From an uncultured Agitococcus sp. (GTDB lineage Bacteria; Pseudomonadota; Gammaproteobacteria; Pseudomonadales; Moraxellaceae): a stretch of DNA of 6,405 nt. Shown here in pieces: positions 1 through 6,405 of this stretch. The notes under the pieces are model-generated. The model ran no database searches. It saw only the letters and a list, made by a program, of their open reading frames with translations, and was not told the origin of the DNA. A program made the translations under genes and the position numbers. The DNA is taken from positions 1 to 6,405 of the forward strand of contig NZ_CALETI010000204.1 of assembly GCF_937920075.1 (NCBI RefSeq), written 5' to 3'. Positions within the stretch are counted from its first letter, which is position 1; each line of letters begins with the position of its first letter.

Positions 1-616
1 ATACTACGCCCCAAATAAGGCTAATCAGTGCGGCATAAGACCATGCTTTTTGCTGATATTTAGCAATCATTAATAAACATTGTGCAGAAACAACCGCTAA
101 TAAACCAACACCAAATACACCTAAAATGGGTGCATAAGCGACTAATACTGAATCAATAAACGCATATCCAGTAAATAGCCAAGGGAAGCCTGTAAATAAC
201 CACGTTTTTAACCATTCAAAAATAATAAATAACGGTGCAAAAGTTAGCAAAGTATGTTTGTCGAGCTTAAAACGTCGATAAAGATAAGCCATTAAGCCTG
301 TAAAAGAACCCATCACGATGGCAACAAATAGCACCATTAAACTGGCTAGCCATGCGGGGGTATAACCATATTCATGAATAGAAACAAATAACCAAGAAAC
401 GCCAACACCCCATAAACCTGTACCAAAACTCCAACCACGTAATAAGGCTTGTTTGGGTGTTTGTTGTGGTAATAAATCGGCAAATAAGGCGATACACACT
501 AAAGCTAATGGCCAACAATGATAGGGGGCTAAGCTAAAAGGCAATAAAGCACCCAAAATACCTGCATAAATTGGCGCAAATTTGGAGTGGCGTAATTTGG
601 ATAAAAGGTTGTTCAT
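1..616 (-). CDS. lnt: Apolipoprotein N-acyltransferase, N-terminal 205 residues (runs off left edge)
   Basis: Lnt is the inner-membrane enzyme that adds the third acyl chain to the N-terminal cysteine of lipoproteins, using phospholipid as donor; it is the last step of lipoprotein maturation. I translated this frame by hand from the ATG at 616. It is open to the window edge and very hydrophobic, as expected for the N-terminal membrane half. Family signatures visible are GVGVSWLFVSIHEYG (residues 70-84), EWLKTWLFTGFPW (134-146), and GYAFIDSVLVAYAPILGVFG (150-169). The family is about 500 residues long, so roughly the last 60%, including the nitrilase-like catalytic domain with its Glu-Lys-Cys triad, is outside the window and cannot be checked. 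The start overlaps the corC stop by one base (TAATG on the minus strand). No good Shine-Dalgarno sequence precedes it, so translation is probably coupled to corC. Identification is secure. Confidence 0.95.
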   Translation of the reverse strand, partial: MNNLLSKLRHSKFAPIYAGILGALLPFSLAPYHCWPLALVCIALFADLLPQQTPKQALLRGWSFGTGLWGVGVSWLFVSIHEYGYTPAWLASLMVLFVAIVMGSFTGLMAYLYRRFKLDKHTLLTFAPLFIIFEWLKTWLFTGFPWLFTGYAFIDSVLVAYAPILGVFGVGLLAVVSAQCLLMIAKYQQKAWSYAALISLIWGVV

Positions 617-1467
617 TATGTAATCTTGCGTAAGTCTTGCACACGAATCACGCTAATCATGCGTAAATCAGCCGCTAAGATAGTAAATCGCCAATGTACT
701 AAATCAATATATTCGTTAATTTGTGGCATACGCGCAAATTCACTCAAAATAATACCACCAATCGTTTCAAAGTCTTCGTGGCTAAACTGACTACCAAAAT
801 AATCATTAAATTCGGTGATGGGGGTAATCGCTTGTACGACATACGTCCCGTCTGCTTGTTCACTAATCCAATGGGAGCCTTCATCGGCATCATCATGTTC
901 GTCGTGAATATCACCAACAATTTGCTCTAAGGCATCCTCTAGGGTCACTAGACCTGCAATTCCACCATATTCGTCAACAACAATGGCCATGTGGGTTTGT
1001 TTTTCTTTAAATTCGCGTAAGAGGCGATCTAAGTGAGCAGATTCTGGGACACAAAAAGCAGGGCGTAAATAATCTTTTAAATCAAAACGATCAGATTTTT
1101 GACCAATTAAACGTAATAAGTCTTTGGCTAATAAAATACCCACAACTTCGTCTGAATTATCGCTAGCTAAAACGGGAAAGCGTGAATGAGCGGATTCGAT
1201 AAGAATAGGTAAAAAATCTTTTGGTTCGCTATCATCACGAATCGACATGATTTGCGCTCTAGGTACCATAATTTCACGTACCTGCATGTCCGCAACGCGT
1301 AAAGTTGATTCAATAATTTGTTGAGATTCAGCATCTAAAACGCCACGTTTGCCAGCACTGTGAATGATTGCAAGCAGTTCTTCTCGGTTTTCTGGTTCAG
1401 TAGATAATAAATTGCTTAATCGGTTAAACCAAGATTTAGGCGTATCATTGCCACGCTCATCGCTCAT
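616..1467 (-). CDS. corC: CorC/YbeX family CBS-domain protein
   Basis: This 283-residue soluble protein belongs to the CorC/YbeX family, historically linked to Mg2+/Co2+ efflux with CorA and later to ribosome and heat physiology; its exact biochemical role is unsettled. The order is a short N-terminal region (1-60) with ENREELLAII at 26-35; a first CBS domain (about 67-120) opening with IMVPRAQ and holding ESAHSRFPV; a second CBS domain (about 133-188) with HMAIVVDEYGGIAGLVTLED; an acidic patch HDEHDDADE (188-196); and a C-terminal CorC_HlyC domain (about 205-280) with the DFETIGG motif. No membrane (DUF21) domain is present, as in E. coli YbeX and unlike the larger HlyC/CorC membrane proteins. 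Its length is close to E. coli CorC (about 290). The start is backed by an AGGA ribosome site 6 nt upstream. It is the first gene of a unit with lnt, an arrangement common in gammaproteobacteria. Confidence 0.95.
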   Translation of the reverse strand: MSDERGNDTPKSWFNRLSNLLSTEPENREELLAIIHSAGKRGVLDAESQQIIESTLRVADMQVREIMVPRAQIMSIRDDSEPKDFLPILIESAHSRFPVLASDNSDEVVGILLAKDLLRLIGQKSDRFDLKDYLRPAFCVPESAHLDRLLREFKEKQTHMAIVVDEYGGIAGLVTLEDALEQIVGDIHDEHDDADEGSHWISEQADGTYVVQAITPITEFNDYFGSQFSHEDFETIGGIILSEFARMPQINEYIDLVHWRFTILAADLRMISVIRVQDLRKIT

Positions 1468-1473
1468 ATATAA

Positions 1474-1478
1474 TCCTA
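1474..1478 (-). promoter_or_regulatory. Ribosome binding site of corC
   Basis: On the minus strand the sequence reads TAGGA, six bases before the ATG at 1467. This supports the chosen corC start. Confidence 0.7.
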
Positions 1479-1500
1479 TTGGGTTCTATTTTTCGCGCTG

Positions 1501-1529
1501 ATTATAACCTTAGCTTTTGTGAATCTCCA
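1501..1529 (-). promoter_or_regulatory. Sigma-70 promoter for corC-lnt
   Basis: On the minus strand there is a perfect -10 box TATAAT (1506-1501) preceded, with a 17-base spacer, by TGGAGA (1529-1524), a 4/6 match to the -35 consensus. Transcription would begin near 1494, giving a leader of about 27 bases before corC. The promoter lies in the 123-bp gap shared with the divergent small lipoprotein gene. No plus-strand promoter for that gene could be assigned with any confidence in the same gap. Confidence 0.6.
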
Positions 1530-1590
1530 TGTATTTAAATTTTTAGAAAATGTGCTAAGTTAAGACCCTAAGCAGTTTTAGAGATTAAAA

Positions 1591-1818
1591 ATGAATAAAT
1601 TAATGACGGTGTTGGTTTGTGTGTTGACCTTAGTTGCTTGTCAAAAACAAGAGCCTGTTAAAACAACAGAAGATAATGGCCGACCAGAAACGCGCAGTAT
1701 TGAAGCAGCCGATGCTATGGGGTATAACGGCAAAGAGGTTCGTAAAAAAGTTGATGGAGCGTTAGATGCCAATGATGCACATAACGCTCAATTAGAACAA
1801 CAGACAAATGAGCAGTAA
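1591..1818 (+). CDS. Small lipoprotein of unknown function
   Basis: This 75-residue protein begins with a typical lipoprotein signal: basic start MNK, a hydrophobic stretch LMTVLVCVLTL, and a lipobox LVAC with the modified cysteine at residue 17. The mature part is only about 59 residues, charged and polar, rich in Lys, Glu, Asp, Asn and Gln, with no further cysteine and no membrane segment. It contains AADAMGYNGKEVRKKVDGAL (39-58), which may form a helix, and ends in a Gln/Asn-rich tail. Gln at +2 after the lipid cysteine fits outer-membrane sorting rather than Asp-type inner-membrane retention. A weak GAGA ribosome site lies about six bases upstream. I do not recognise a named family. The lipobox, the start context and the lack of overlap with either neighbour make it a credible gene. 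It is divergent from corC and convergent with mfd, so it is probably transcribed alone. Confidence 0.8.
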   Translation: MNKLMTVLVCVLTLVACQKQEPVKTTEDNGRPETRSIEAADAMGYNGKEVRKKVDGALDANDAHNAQLEQQTNEQ

Positions 1819-1819
1819 G

Positions 1820-4800
1820 TTAAGATTTCAGTTTAGTTAAGAGTTGCTCAACAAAACTTAAACGCTTTTGGCTGTCAGTTAAATCACTGATAAAACGTAG
1901 CTTTTCTGCTCCATCTAATTTAAATTGAGCAGGTTGTTTTTGCACCAATTGAACAATAGTGATGGGTTGAACCGTTGTATCTTTAGCAAACTCCAAACGA
2001 CCACCTTGAGCATGAGCATCAATCTTTTTAATGCCTAAATCGGCTGCTTGTAATTTAATTTTGTGGGTGGCAAATAGGTTTTTAGTGGCTTCGGGTAACA
2101 AGCCAAAACGATCAATCATTTCTACTTGTAATTCGTCTAAAGCTTCGTAACTCTCAGCATGGCTAATACGTTTATACATCAATAAACGATTATGCACGTC
2201 TGGCAAATAATCATCAGGAATTAAGGCCGATAAACGTAAATTGATGTCAGCGGTTAGACTTAATGGCTGTTCGAGATTCGGGGTTTTGCCAGCTTTAATG
2301 GCTTTTACGGCCCTTTCTAACATTTCCATGTAAAGGGTGAAGCCAACAGCTTGCATATTACCACTTTGTTCTTCGCCTAATAATTCACCCGCACCACGAA
2401 TTTCTAAATCTTGGCTGGCTAACGCAAAACCTGCACCTAAGTCATCAGCATTAGCAATGGCTTCGAGTCGTTTTTCGGCATCGGCACTGAGTAACTTTTT
2501 ATTGGGAATCAATAAATAAGCATAAGCTTGATGATGAGAGCGACCCACACGACCACGTAATTGATGGAGTTGTGCTAAACCGAGTTTATCGGCGCGTTCC
2601 ATAATAATGGTATTGGCCGAAGGCACGTCAATCCCTGTTTCAATAATAGTACTACACACTAAAACATTAAATTGCTTGTGGTAGAACTGTTGCATGACAT
2701 GTTCCAAGTCACGTTCACGCATTTGGCCGTGAGCAATACCGACACGCGCTTCTGGCAATAAACCTTGTAAATCAGCGGCGCATTTTTCAATCGTTGCCAC
2801 ATCGTTATGTAAAAAATACACTTGGCCACCGCGTAATAATTCACGCAAAATCGCCTCTTTAATCACATTGTTATGTGTTTCTCGCACAAAGGTTTTTACC
2901 GCTAAACGTTTGGCAGGAGGTGTGGCAATAATCGATAAATCGCGTAAGCCTGATAAAGCCATATTTAAGGTGCGCGGAATGGGGGTGGCGGTGAGGGTTA
3001 ACAAATCCACATCGGCACGGCGATTTTTTAAGGCTTCTTTGTGGCGTACACCAAAACGATGTTCTTCATCGACAATCATCAAGCCCAAGTCTTTAAACTC
3101 AACACTATCTTGCAAAAGTTTGTGAGTGCCAATGATGATGTCAATTTTGCCTGTGGCGAGTTCGTCTAAGGCTTTTTGTTGTTCTTTGGCGGTTTTAAAG
3201 CGCGATAACACTTCAATTTTAACAGGCCAGTCAGCAAAACGGTCACAAAAGTTTTCATAGTGTTGTTGGGCAAGTAGGGTGGTTGGTACTAAAACCGCGA
3301 CTTGTTTGCCATCGTGAATTGAGACAAAGGCAGCACGCATCGCCACTTCGGTTTTACCAAAGCCCACATCACCACACACCAATCTATCCATTGGTCGTGG
3401 TGAGCGTAAATCGGCAATGGTTGATAAAATGGCATTGGCTTGGTCGGCGGTTTCTTCAAAGGCAAAACCAGCACAAAATTTGGCGTATTCTTGCTCATCA
3501 AATTTAAAGGCATAACCCGCTTTGGCGGCACGTCTTGCACTAATACTTAACAATTCGGCAGCCACATCATGCACTTGTTCGGCCGCTTTTTTACGGGCTT
3601 TTTGCCATTGTTCGTTGCCTAGTTTATGTAAGGGGGCAAGCGCATCTTCTGTGCCAGAATAACGAGCAATTAAATGCAGATTGGCAACAGGCACATACAA
3701 TTTGGCATTGTCGGCATAAATTAACTGTAAAAACTCTTGGGTTTGGCCATCCATGTCTAAGGTAATTAAGCCTTGGTAACGTCCCACACCATAATCAATA
3801 TGCACCACAGGCACACCAATGGTTAATTCGCTTAAACTACGAATCGCTAATTCGGCTGCACCTTCACCTGTGGTGGCTTTACGACGGCGTTTTTGCATAA
3901 CCCGTTGACCAAACAATTGGCTTTCGGCAATCACGGTCACATCAGGCAATGATAGACCTTGTTCTAACGGTGCAATGGTTAAGGCAAAACGTAGATCTTT
4001 TTGGATAAATTCTTGCCAACTATTAACCAATATTGGCTGGAGCTTGGCTTTGTTGAGCAACGATAACAGGCTTTCGCGGCGACCTGCACTTTCGGCACAC
4101 AACAAAATTCGTTGTGGTTGCTGCTGAATATAACTGGCTAAATGGGCGAGTGGTGTATCACTGCGCGAGTCTATGGGTAAATTGATGGGCTGACTAAAAT
4201 CAAATAAGCTGGTGCCTGCTTTTTCGGCTTCGGTTTGTTGGTTTAACTGTAAGCGGGCAAAGTTATTCAGTTGGCCAAATAACTCATTACTGCGTAAAAA
4301 TAAGCTGTCAGGCGATAAAATCGGTAGGTGATTGTCATGGCGACGATCTTCATATCGCTGATTAAGCTCTGTCCAAAAATGGTCTAATTGTGAATGACAG
4401 TCGCTCATGGTGGCCACTAAGCTATGACGTGGCAAATAATCACATAAACTTGCGTGTTCTTTAAAAAAGAGTGGTAAATAATATTCAATACCTGCAGCCG
4501 CTAAACCTTGATTAATGTCTTGATATAACGCACATTTTTTGGGATCAGTTTGGGGAAATGTTTCTGCCCATTGATCTTTAAACAAACGAATGGCAGTGCG
4601 GTCAAATGGAAACTCTCGTGCTGGTAATAACTCTAATTGCTTAATGGTTTCGGTGGTGCGTTGATTGTCAGGATTAAACAGGCGAAGACTATCAATTTCA
4701 TCATCAAATAATTCGATGCGGACAGGTGCTGTTGCTCCCATCGGATAAATATCCATCAAGCTACCACGCACCGCATATTCACCGTGTTCATAAACGGTTT

Positions 4801-5278
4801 CAACCGCACGATAACCCACAGCCTCTAAACGTTGGCGAGTGGCATCTAAATCAAATTTTTGACCGCATTTTAAACTAAAGCTTTGTGCCGATAACCAACT
4901 GGGTGGCGCTAAACGTTGAGCTAAGGTAGTAATGGGCGTAATCACTAAACCTTTAGTCAATGTCGGTAAGGTGGCTAAAATACGTAAACGTTCAGAAATA
5001 ATATCTTGATGCGGTGATAATAAATCGTAAGGTAAGGTTTCCCAATCGGGAAAATGCAAAATAGGGATTTGCTCGCCACTAAAAAAACGAACTTCTTCTT
5101 CTAATCGTGCCGCTTGTTGACTGTCGGCAGTAATTAATAACACCACGCCTGACCATTGTTGAATGGCTAAACTCAGGCTTAAACCTGCGCCTGAGCCTAA
5201 TAAATTAGCCCATGTTTTTTTGTCGCCAGTATGGCTGGGAAGGAGTAGTTTTGTGGTTAATGTCGAGACAGCAGTCAT
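1820..5278 (-). CDS. mfd: Transcription-repair coupling factor Mfd
   Basis: Mfd is a DNA translocase that pushes or removes RNA polymerase stalled at lesions and recruits UvrA for nucleotide excision repair. With the start at 5278 it has 1152 residues, close to E. coli Mfd (1148). The UvrB-like N-terminal module carries FPDWETLPYDLLSPH and YEHGEYAVRGSLMDIYP. The RNA polymerase interaction (CarD-like) domain begins near HIDYGVGRYQG (His493). The superfamily 2 motor has Walker A GDVGFGKTE (Lys642), Walker B DEEH (737-740), motif III TATPIPR (763-769), motif V ETGIDVP (880-886) and motif VI RGRVGR (908-913). The TRCF C-terminal domain follows, with LPDDVHNR-like sequence (PDVHNRLLMYKRI). All catalytic motifs are intact. 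The frame stays open upstream to an ATG at 5380, but the ATG at 5278 is preferred: AAGG lies six bases before it, the protein then has family length, and a strong promoter lies inside the upstream extension. The stop is one base from the stop of the convergent small lipoprotein. Confidence 0.97.
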   Translation of the reverse strand: MTAVSTLTTKLLLPSHTGDKKTWANLLGSGAGLSLSLAIQQWSGVVLLITADSQQAARLEEEVRFFSGEQIPILHFPDWETLPYDLLSPHQDIISERLRILATLPTLTKGLVITPITTLAQRLAPPSWLSAQSFSLKCGQKFDLDATRQRLEAVGYRAVETVYEHGEYAVRGSLMDIYPMGATAPVRIELFDDEIDSLRLFNPDNQRTTETIKQLELLPAREFPFDRTAIRLFKDQWAETFPQTDPKKCALYQDINQGLAAAGIEYYLPLFFKEHASLCDYLPRHSLVATMSDCHSQLDHFWTELNQRYEDRRHDNHLPILSPDSLFLRSNELFGQLNNFARLQLNQQTEAEKAGTSLFDFSQPINLPIDSRSDTPLAHLASYIQQQPQRILLCAESAGRRESLLSLLNKAKLQPILVNSWQEFIQKDLRFALTIAPLEQGLSLPDVTVIAESQLFGQRVMQKRRRKATTGEGAAELAIRSLSELTIGVPVVHIDYGVGRYQGLITLDMDGQTQEFLQLIYADNAKLYVPVANLHLIARYSGTEDALAPLHKLGNEQWQKARKKAAEQVHDVAAELLSISARRAAKAGYAFKFDEQEYAKFCAGFAFEETADQANAILSTIADLRSPRPMDRLVCGDVGFGKTEVAMRAAFVSIHDGKQVAVLVPTTLLAQQHYENFCDRFADWPVKIEVLSRFKTAKEQQKALDELATGKIDIIIGTHKLLQDSVEFKDLGLMIVDEEHRFGVRHKEALKNRRADVDLLTLTATPIPRTLNMALSGLRDLSIIATPPAKRLAVKTFVRETHNNVIKEAILRELLRGGQVYFLHNDVATIEKCAADLQGLLPEARVGIAHGQMRERDLEHVMQQFYHKQFNVLVCSTIIETGIDVPSANTIIMERADKLGLAQLHQLRGRVGRSHHQAYAYLLIPNKKLLSADAEKRLEAIANADDLGAGFALASQDLEIRGAGELLGEEQSGNMQAVGFTLYMEMLERAVKAIKAGKTPNLEQPLSLTADINLRLSALIPDDYLPDVHNRLLMYKRISHAESYEALDELQVEMIDRFGLLPEATKNLFATHKIKLQAADLGIKKIDAHAQGGRLEFAKDTTVQPITIVQLVQKQPAQFKLDGAEKLRFISDLTDSQKRLSFVEQLLTKLKS

Positions 5279-5284
5279 AGTTGG

Positions 5285-5288
5285 CCTT
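5285..5288 (-). promoter_or_regulatory. Ribosome binding site deciding the mfd start
   Basis: On the minus strand AAGG lies six bases before the ATG at 5278. The upstream in-frame ATGs at 5380 and 5317 have no comparable site and fall before or within the mapped promoter, so this site decides the start. Confidence 0.65.
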
Positions 5289-5315
5289 ATAAGCTCATCA
5301 TATTTTAACGCGCGC

Positions 5316-5343
5316 ATTGTAGCCGATTTACTGCGTTTGTGAA
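5316..5343 (-). promoter_or_regulatory. Sigma-70 promoter for mfd
   Basis: On the minus strand TTCACA (5343-5338, 5/6 match to the -35 consensus) is followed after 16 bases by TACAAT (5321-5316, 5/6 match to the -10). Transcription would begin near 5309, leaving a leader of about 30 bases before the ATG at 5278. An mRNA from this promoter could not encode the longer versions of Mfd. Confidence 0.65.
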
Positions 5344-5372
5344 TGGGACAGTAAATTCTGATGCGTTTAAAG

Positions 5373-5389
5373 TGCGACAAAATGTCGCA
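5373..5389. promoter_or_regulatory. Perfect 17-bp dyad, possible operator
   Basis: TGCGACA and TGTCGCA form 7-bp perfect inverted arms around a 3-base AAA centre. The dyad sits in the divergent region between mfd and the MbnP-like gene, where no transcription terminator is expected, and has no U-tract. Its centre (5381) is about 44 bases before the inferred plus-strand transcription start near 5425, a usual position for an activator, and about 72 bases before the inferred mfd start of transcription. It matches no operator I can name. An operator role is inferred from position and symmetry only. Confidence 0.4.
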
Positions 5390-5412
5390 GGGTCACTGAT
5401 AGCTAAATGATT

Positions 5413-5418
5413 TATAAT
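5413..5418 (+). promoter_or_regulatory. Candidate -10 box for the MbnP-like gene
   Basis: A perfect TATAAT lies on the plus strand, which would place the transcription start near 5425 and give a leader of about 44 bases. The hexamer 17 bases upstream (GGGTCA, 5390-5395) is a poor -35, so the promoter may depend on an activator. A TATATA at 5453-5458 is an alternative -10 but also lacks a good -35. Confidence 0.35.
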
Positions 5419-5457
5419 TGTTTCAAGTTTAAAACGTGTTTTTATTGGTTTGTATAT

Positions 5458-5463
5458 AGGTGA
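5458..5463 (+). promoter_or_regulatory. Ribosome binding site of the MbnP-like gene
   Basis: AGGTGA lies five bases before the ATG at 5469. It supports that start over the next in-frame ATG at 5484, which would cut into the signal peptide. Confidence 0.75.
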
Positions 5464-5468
5464 ATATA

Positions 5469-6405
5469 ATGCGTCAGTCGAAAATGTTAGCAGTGTCCAG
5501 TTTAGCTTTATTAGTCGCTGCTTGTGGTGGCGGTAGTAATGATGATACAGCTAATAAAAACACAAATACTTTACCTGTAGTTGTGACAAGCAAAGATGTT
5601 GCTATCCAATTTGCTGCTCAAGCAAATGGCGCAGATGTGAAATGTGGCGCAGTAAATAGCATTAATAATATTGGGACAAGCAATAAAACCGTTGAAATTC
5701 GCGATTTACGTTTTTATGTTGCCGAAGTGAAATTGATTAATGACAAAAATGAAGCAGTAGCGGTTGTGTTAAAAGAAAGTCCTGAAAATGTTAATCAACG
5801 TTATGGCGTGACATTATTAGATTTTGAAGATGCAACGGGCGTATGTGCCGAAGTAGGGACAAAAGACACCTATACGACAATTCAAGGAACAATTCCACAA
5901 GGTAACTATACAGGGATTCAGTTTATTTTAGGCGTACCTGATACGGGTGTTGACAGTACAGGTAAAACCATCGCTTTAAGTCATACCGAAACAACATCAA
6001 TGTTAGCACCTTTAGATGTGGCTGCTATGGCATGGAGTTGGCAGGGTGGTCGTAAATTTGTCAAAGTCGAAGTTAATCCTGTTGGTGGTGTGTTTAATCA
6101 AAAAGGTACCGCAGATACCTCTGATGATGCTAATGAAAAAGTTTGGACAGTGCATTTAGGCGCAACAGGTTGTACCGATAAAGGAGCGACCGAATCACCC
6201 TTAACACGTTATGAGTGTTCTAATCCAAATTTAACCACTATTAAACTACCAACCTTTGATTATACCAAACAAAAAGTAGTGTTGGATATTCCCGCATTAT
6301 TCATGGGGTCAGAAGTGTCATTAAACAAAGTTGGGCCATTGGGTTGTATGTCGGGTAAAACAGTTACCGAATGTGGTGCAGTTTTTGATGCTTTAGGTAT
6401 TATTT
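5469..6405 (+). CDS. MbnP-like copper-binding lipoprotein (metallo-mystery pair four-Cys family), lacks C-terminal end
   Basis: I translated this frame by hand: 312 codons, no stop before the window edge. The N-terminus is a lipoprotein signal with lipobox VAAC (Cys19) followed by GGGS, so the protein should be anchored in the outer membrane facing the periplasm. The body fits the MbnP family as I know it: VEIRDLRFYVAEVKLI near residue 75, VTLLDFEDATGVC, a GTIPQGNYTGIQFILGVP block, MAWSWQGGRKF (188-197), the WTVHLGATGC motif (His229, Cys235), Cys250 before NPN, and GCMSG...EC near the end (Cys293, Cys302). Besides Cys19 there are six cysteines at 59, 126, 235, 250, 293 and 302, plausibly three disulfides. 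Characterised MbnP proteins bind copper after the di-heme partner MbnH converts a Trp to kynurenine; Trp189, Trp191 and Trp226 are candidates here. Few residues should be missing, since family members end soon after the last Cys motif. The partner gene is not in the window. Family assignment is from memory of motifs. Confidence 0.85.
   Translation, partial: MRQSKMLAVSSLALLVAACGGGSNDDTANKNTNTLPVVVTSKDVAIQFAAQANGADVKCGAVNSINNIGTSNKTVEIRDLRFYVAEVKLINDKNEAVAVVLKESPENVNQRYGVTLLDFEDATGVCAEVGTKDTYTTIQGTIPQGNYTGIQFILGVPDTGVDSTGKTIALSHTETTSMLAPLDVAAMAWSWQGGRKFVKVEVNPVGGVFNQKGTADTSDDANEKVWTVHLGATGCTDKGATESPLTRYECSNPNLTTIKLPTFDYTKQKVVLDIPALFMGSEVSLNKVGPLGCMSGKTVTECGAVFDALGII

Noticed and set aside
721..930. 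A 69-codon plus-strand open frame inside corC
   Set aside because: It is antisense to the conserved second CBS and C-terminal region of corC and shows no ribosome site or family resemblance.
1532..1561. Possible plus-strand promoter for the small lipoprotein
   Set aside because: The AT-rich stretch offers only 3/6 matches for -10 and -35 at usable spacing, so no specific site can be supported.
1809..1850. Possible bidirectional terminator at the lipoprotein/mfd junction
   Set aside because: Only six paired bases around a 30-base loop and no U-tract on either strand; too weak to call.
2337..3540. Several short open frames on both strands inside mfd
   Set aside because: They lie wholly within the intact Mfd coding sequence in other frames and have no recognisable domains, so they are shadows of mfd.
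5279..5380. N-terminal extension of Mfd starting at 5380
   Set aside because: It overlaps the likely mfd promoter, lacks a ribosome site and would make the protein longer than the family norm.

Overview
The window is chromosomal DNA of a low-GC gammaproteobacterium. The Mfd, CorC/YbeX and Lnt proteins look gammaproteobacterial, leucine is written mostly as TTA, and the promoters match the sigma-70 consensus. A relative of the Moraxellaceae or another Pseudomonadales line is my best guess, made from protein style only. There are no mobile elements, CRISPR arrays, tRNA or rRNA genes, and no intergenic stretch exceeds about 190 bp.

Layout from left to right: (1) positions 1-1467, minus strand, hold a two-gene unit. 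corC/ybeX (CBS-domain protein) is followed by lnt (apolipoprotein N-acyltransferase), whose start overlaps the corC stop by one base. Only the first 205 codons of lnt are inside the window. A good sigma-70 promoter precedes corC. (2) Positions 1591-1818, plus strand, hold a divergent 75-residue lipoprotein of unknown function. (3) Positions 1820-5278, minus strand, hold a complete mfd gene (transcription-repair coupling factor), tail to tail with the small lipoprotein and only one base between the two stop codons. (4) Positions 5279-5468 are a divergent promoter region with a strong mfd promoter, a perfect 17-bp dyad and a weaker plus-strand promoter. (5) Position 5469 to the right edge, plus strand, is an almost complete lipoprotein that I recognise as an MbnP-like protein, the 'metallo-mystery pair' four-Cys family. 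Family members are copper-binding periplasmic proteins matured by a partner di-heme enzyme, MbnH.

The main point of interest is the MbnP-like gene and its control region. MbnP proteins are normally encoded beside MbnH, which oxidises a tryptophan of MbnP to kynurenine to create the copper site. The partner should lie just beyond position 6405. Lnt would finish acylation of both lipoproteins seen here, which is a biochemical link and not evidence of a shared operon. The rest of the window is ordinary housekeeping sequence.
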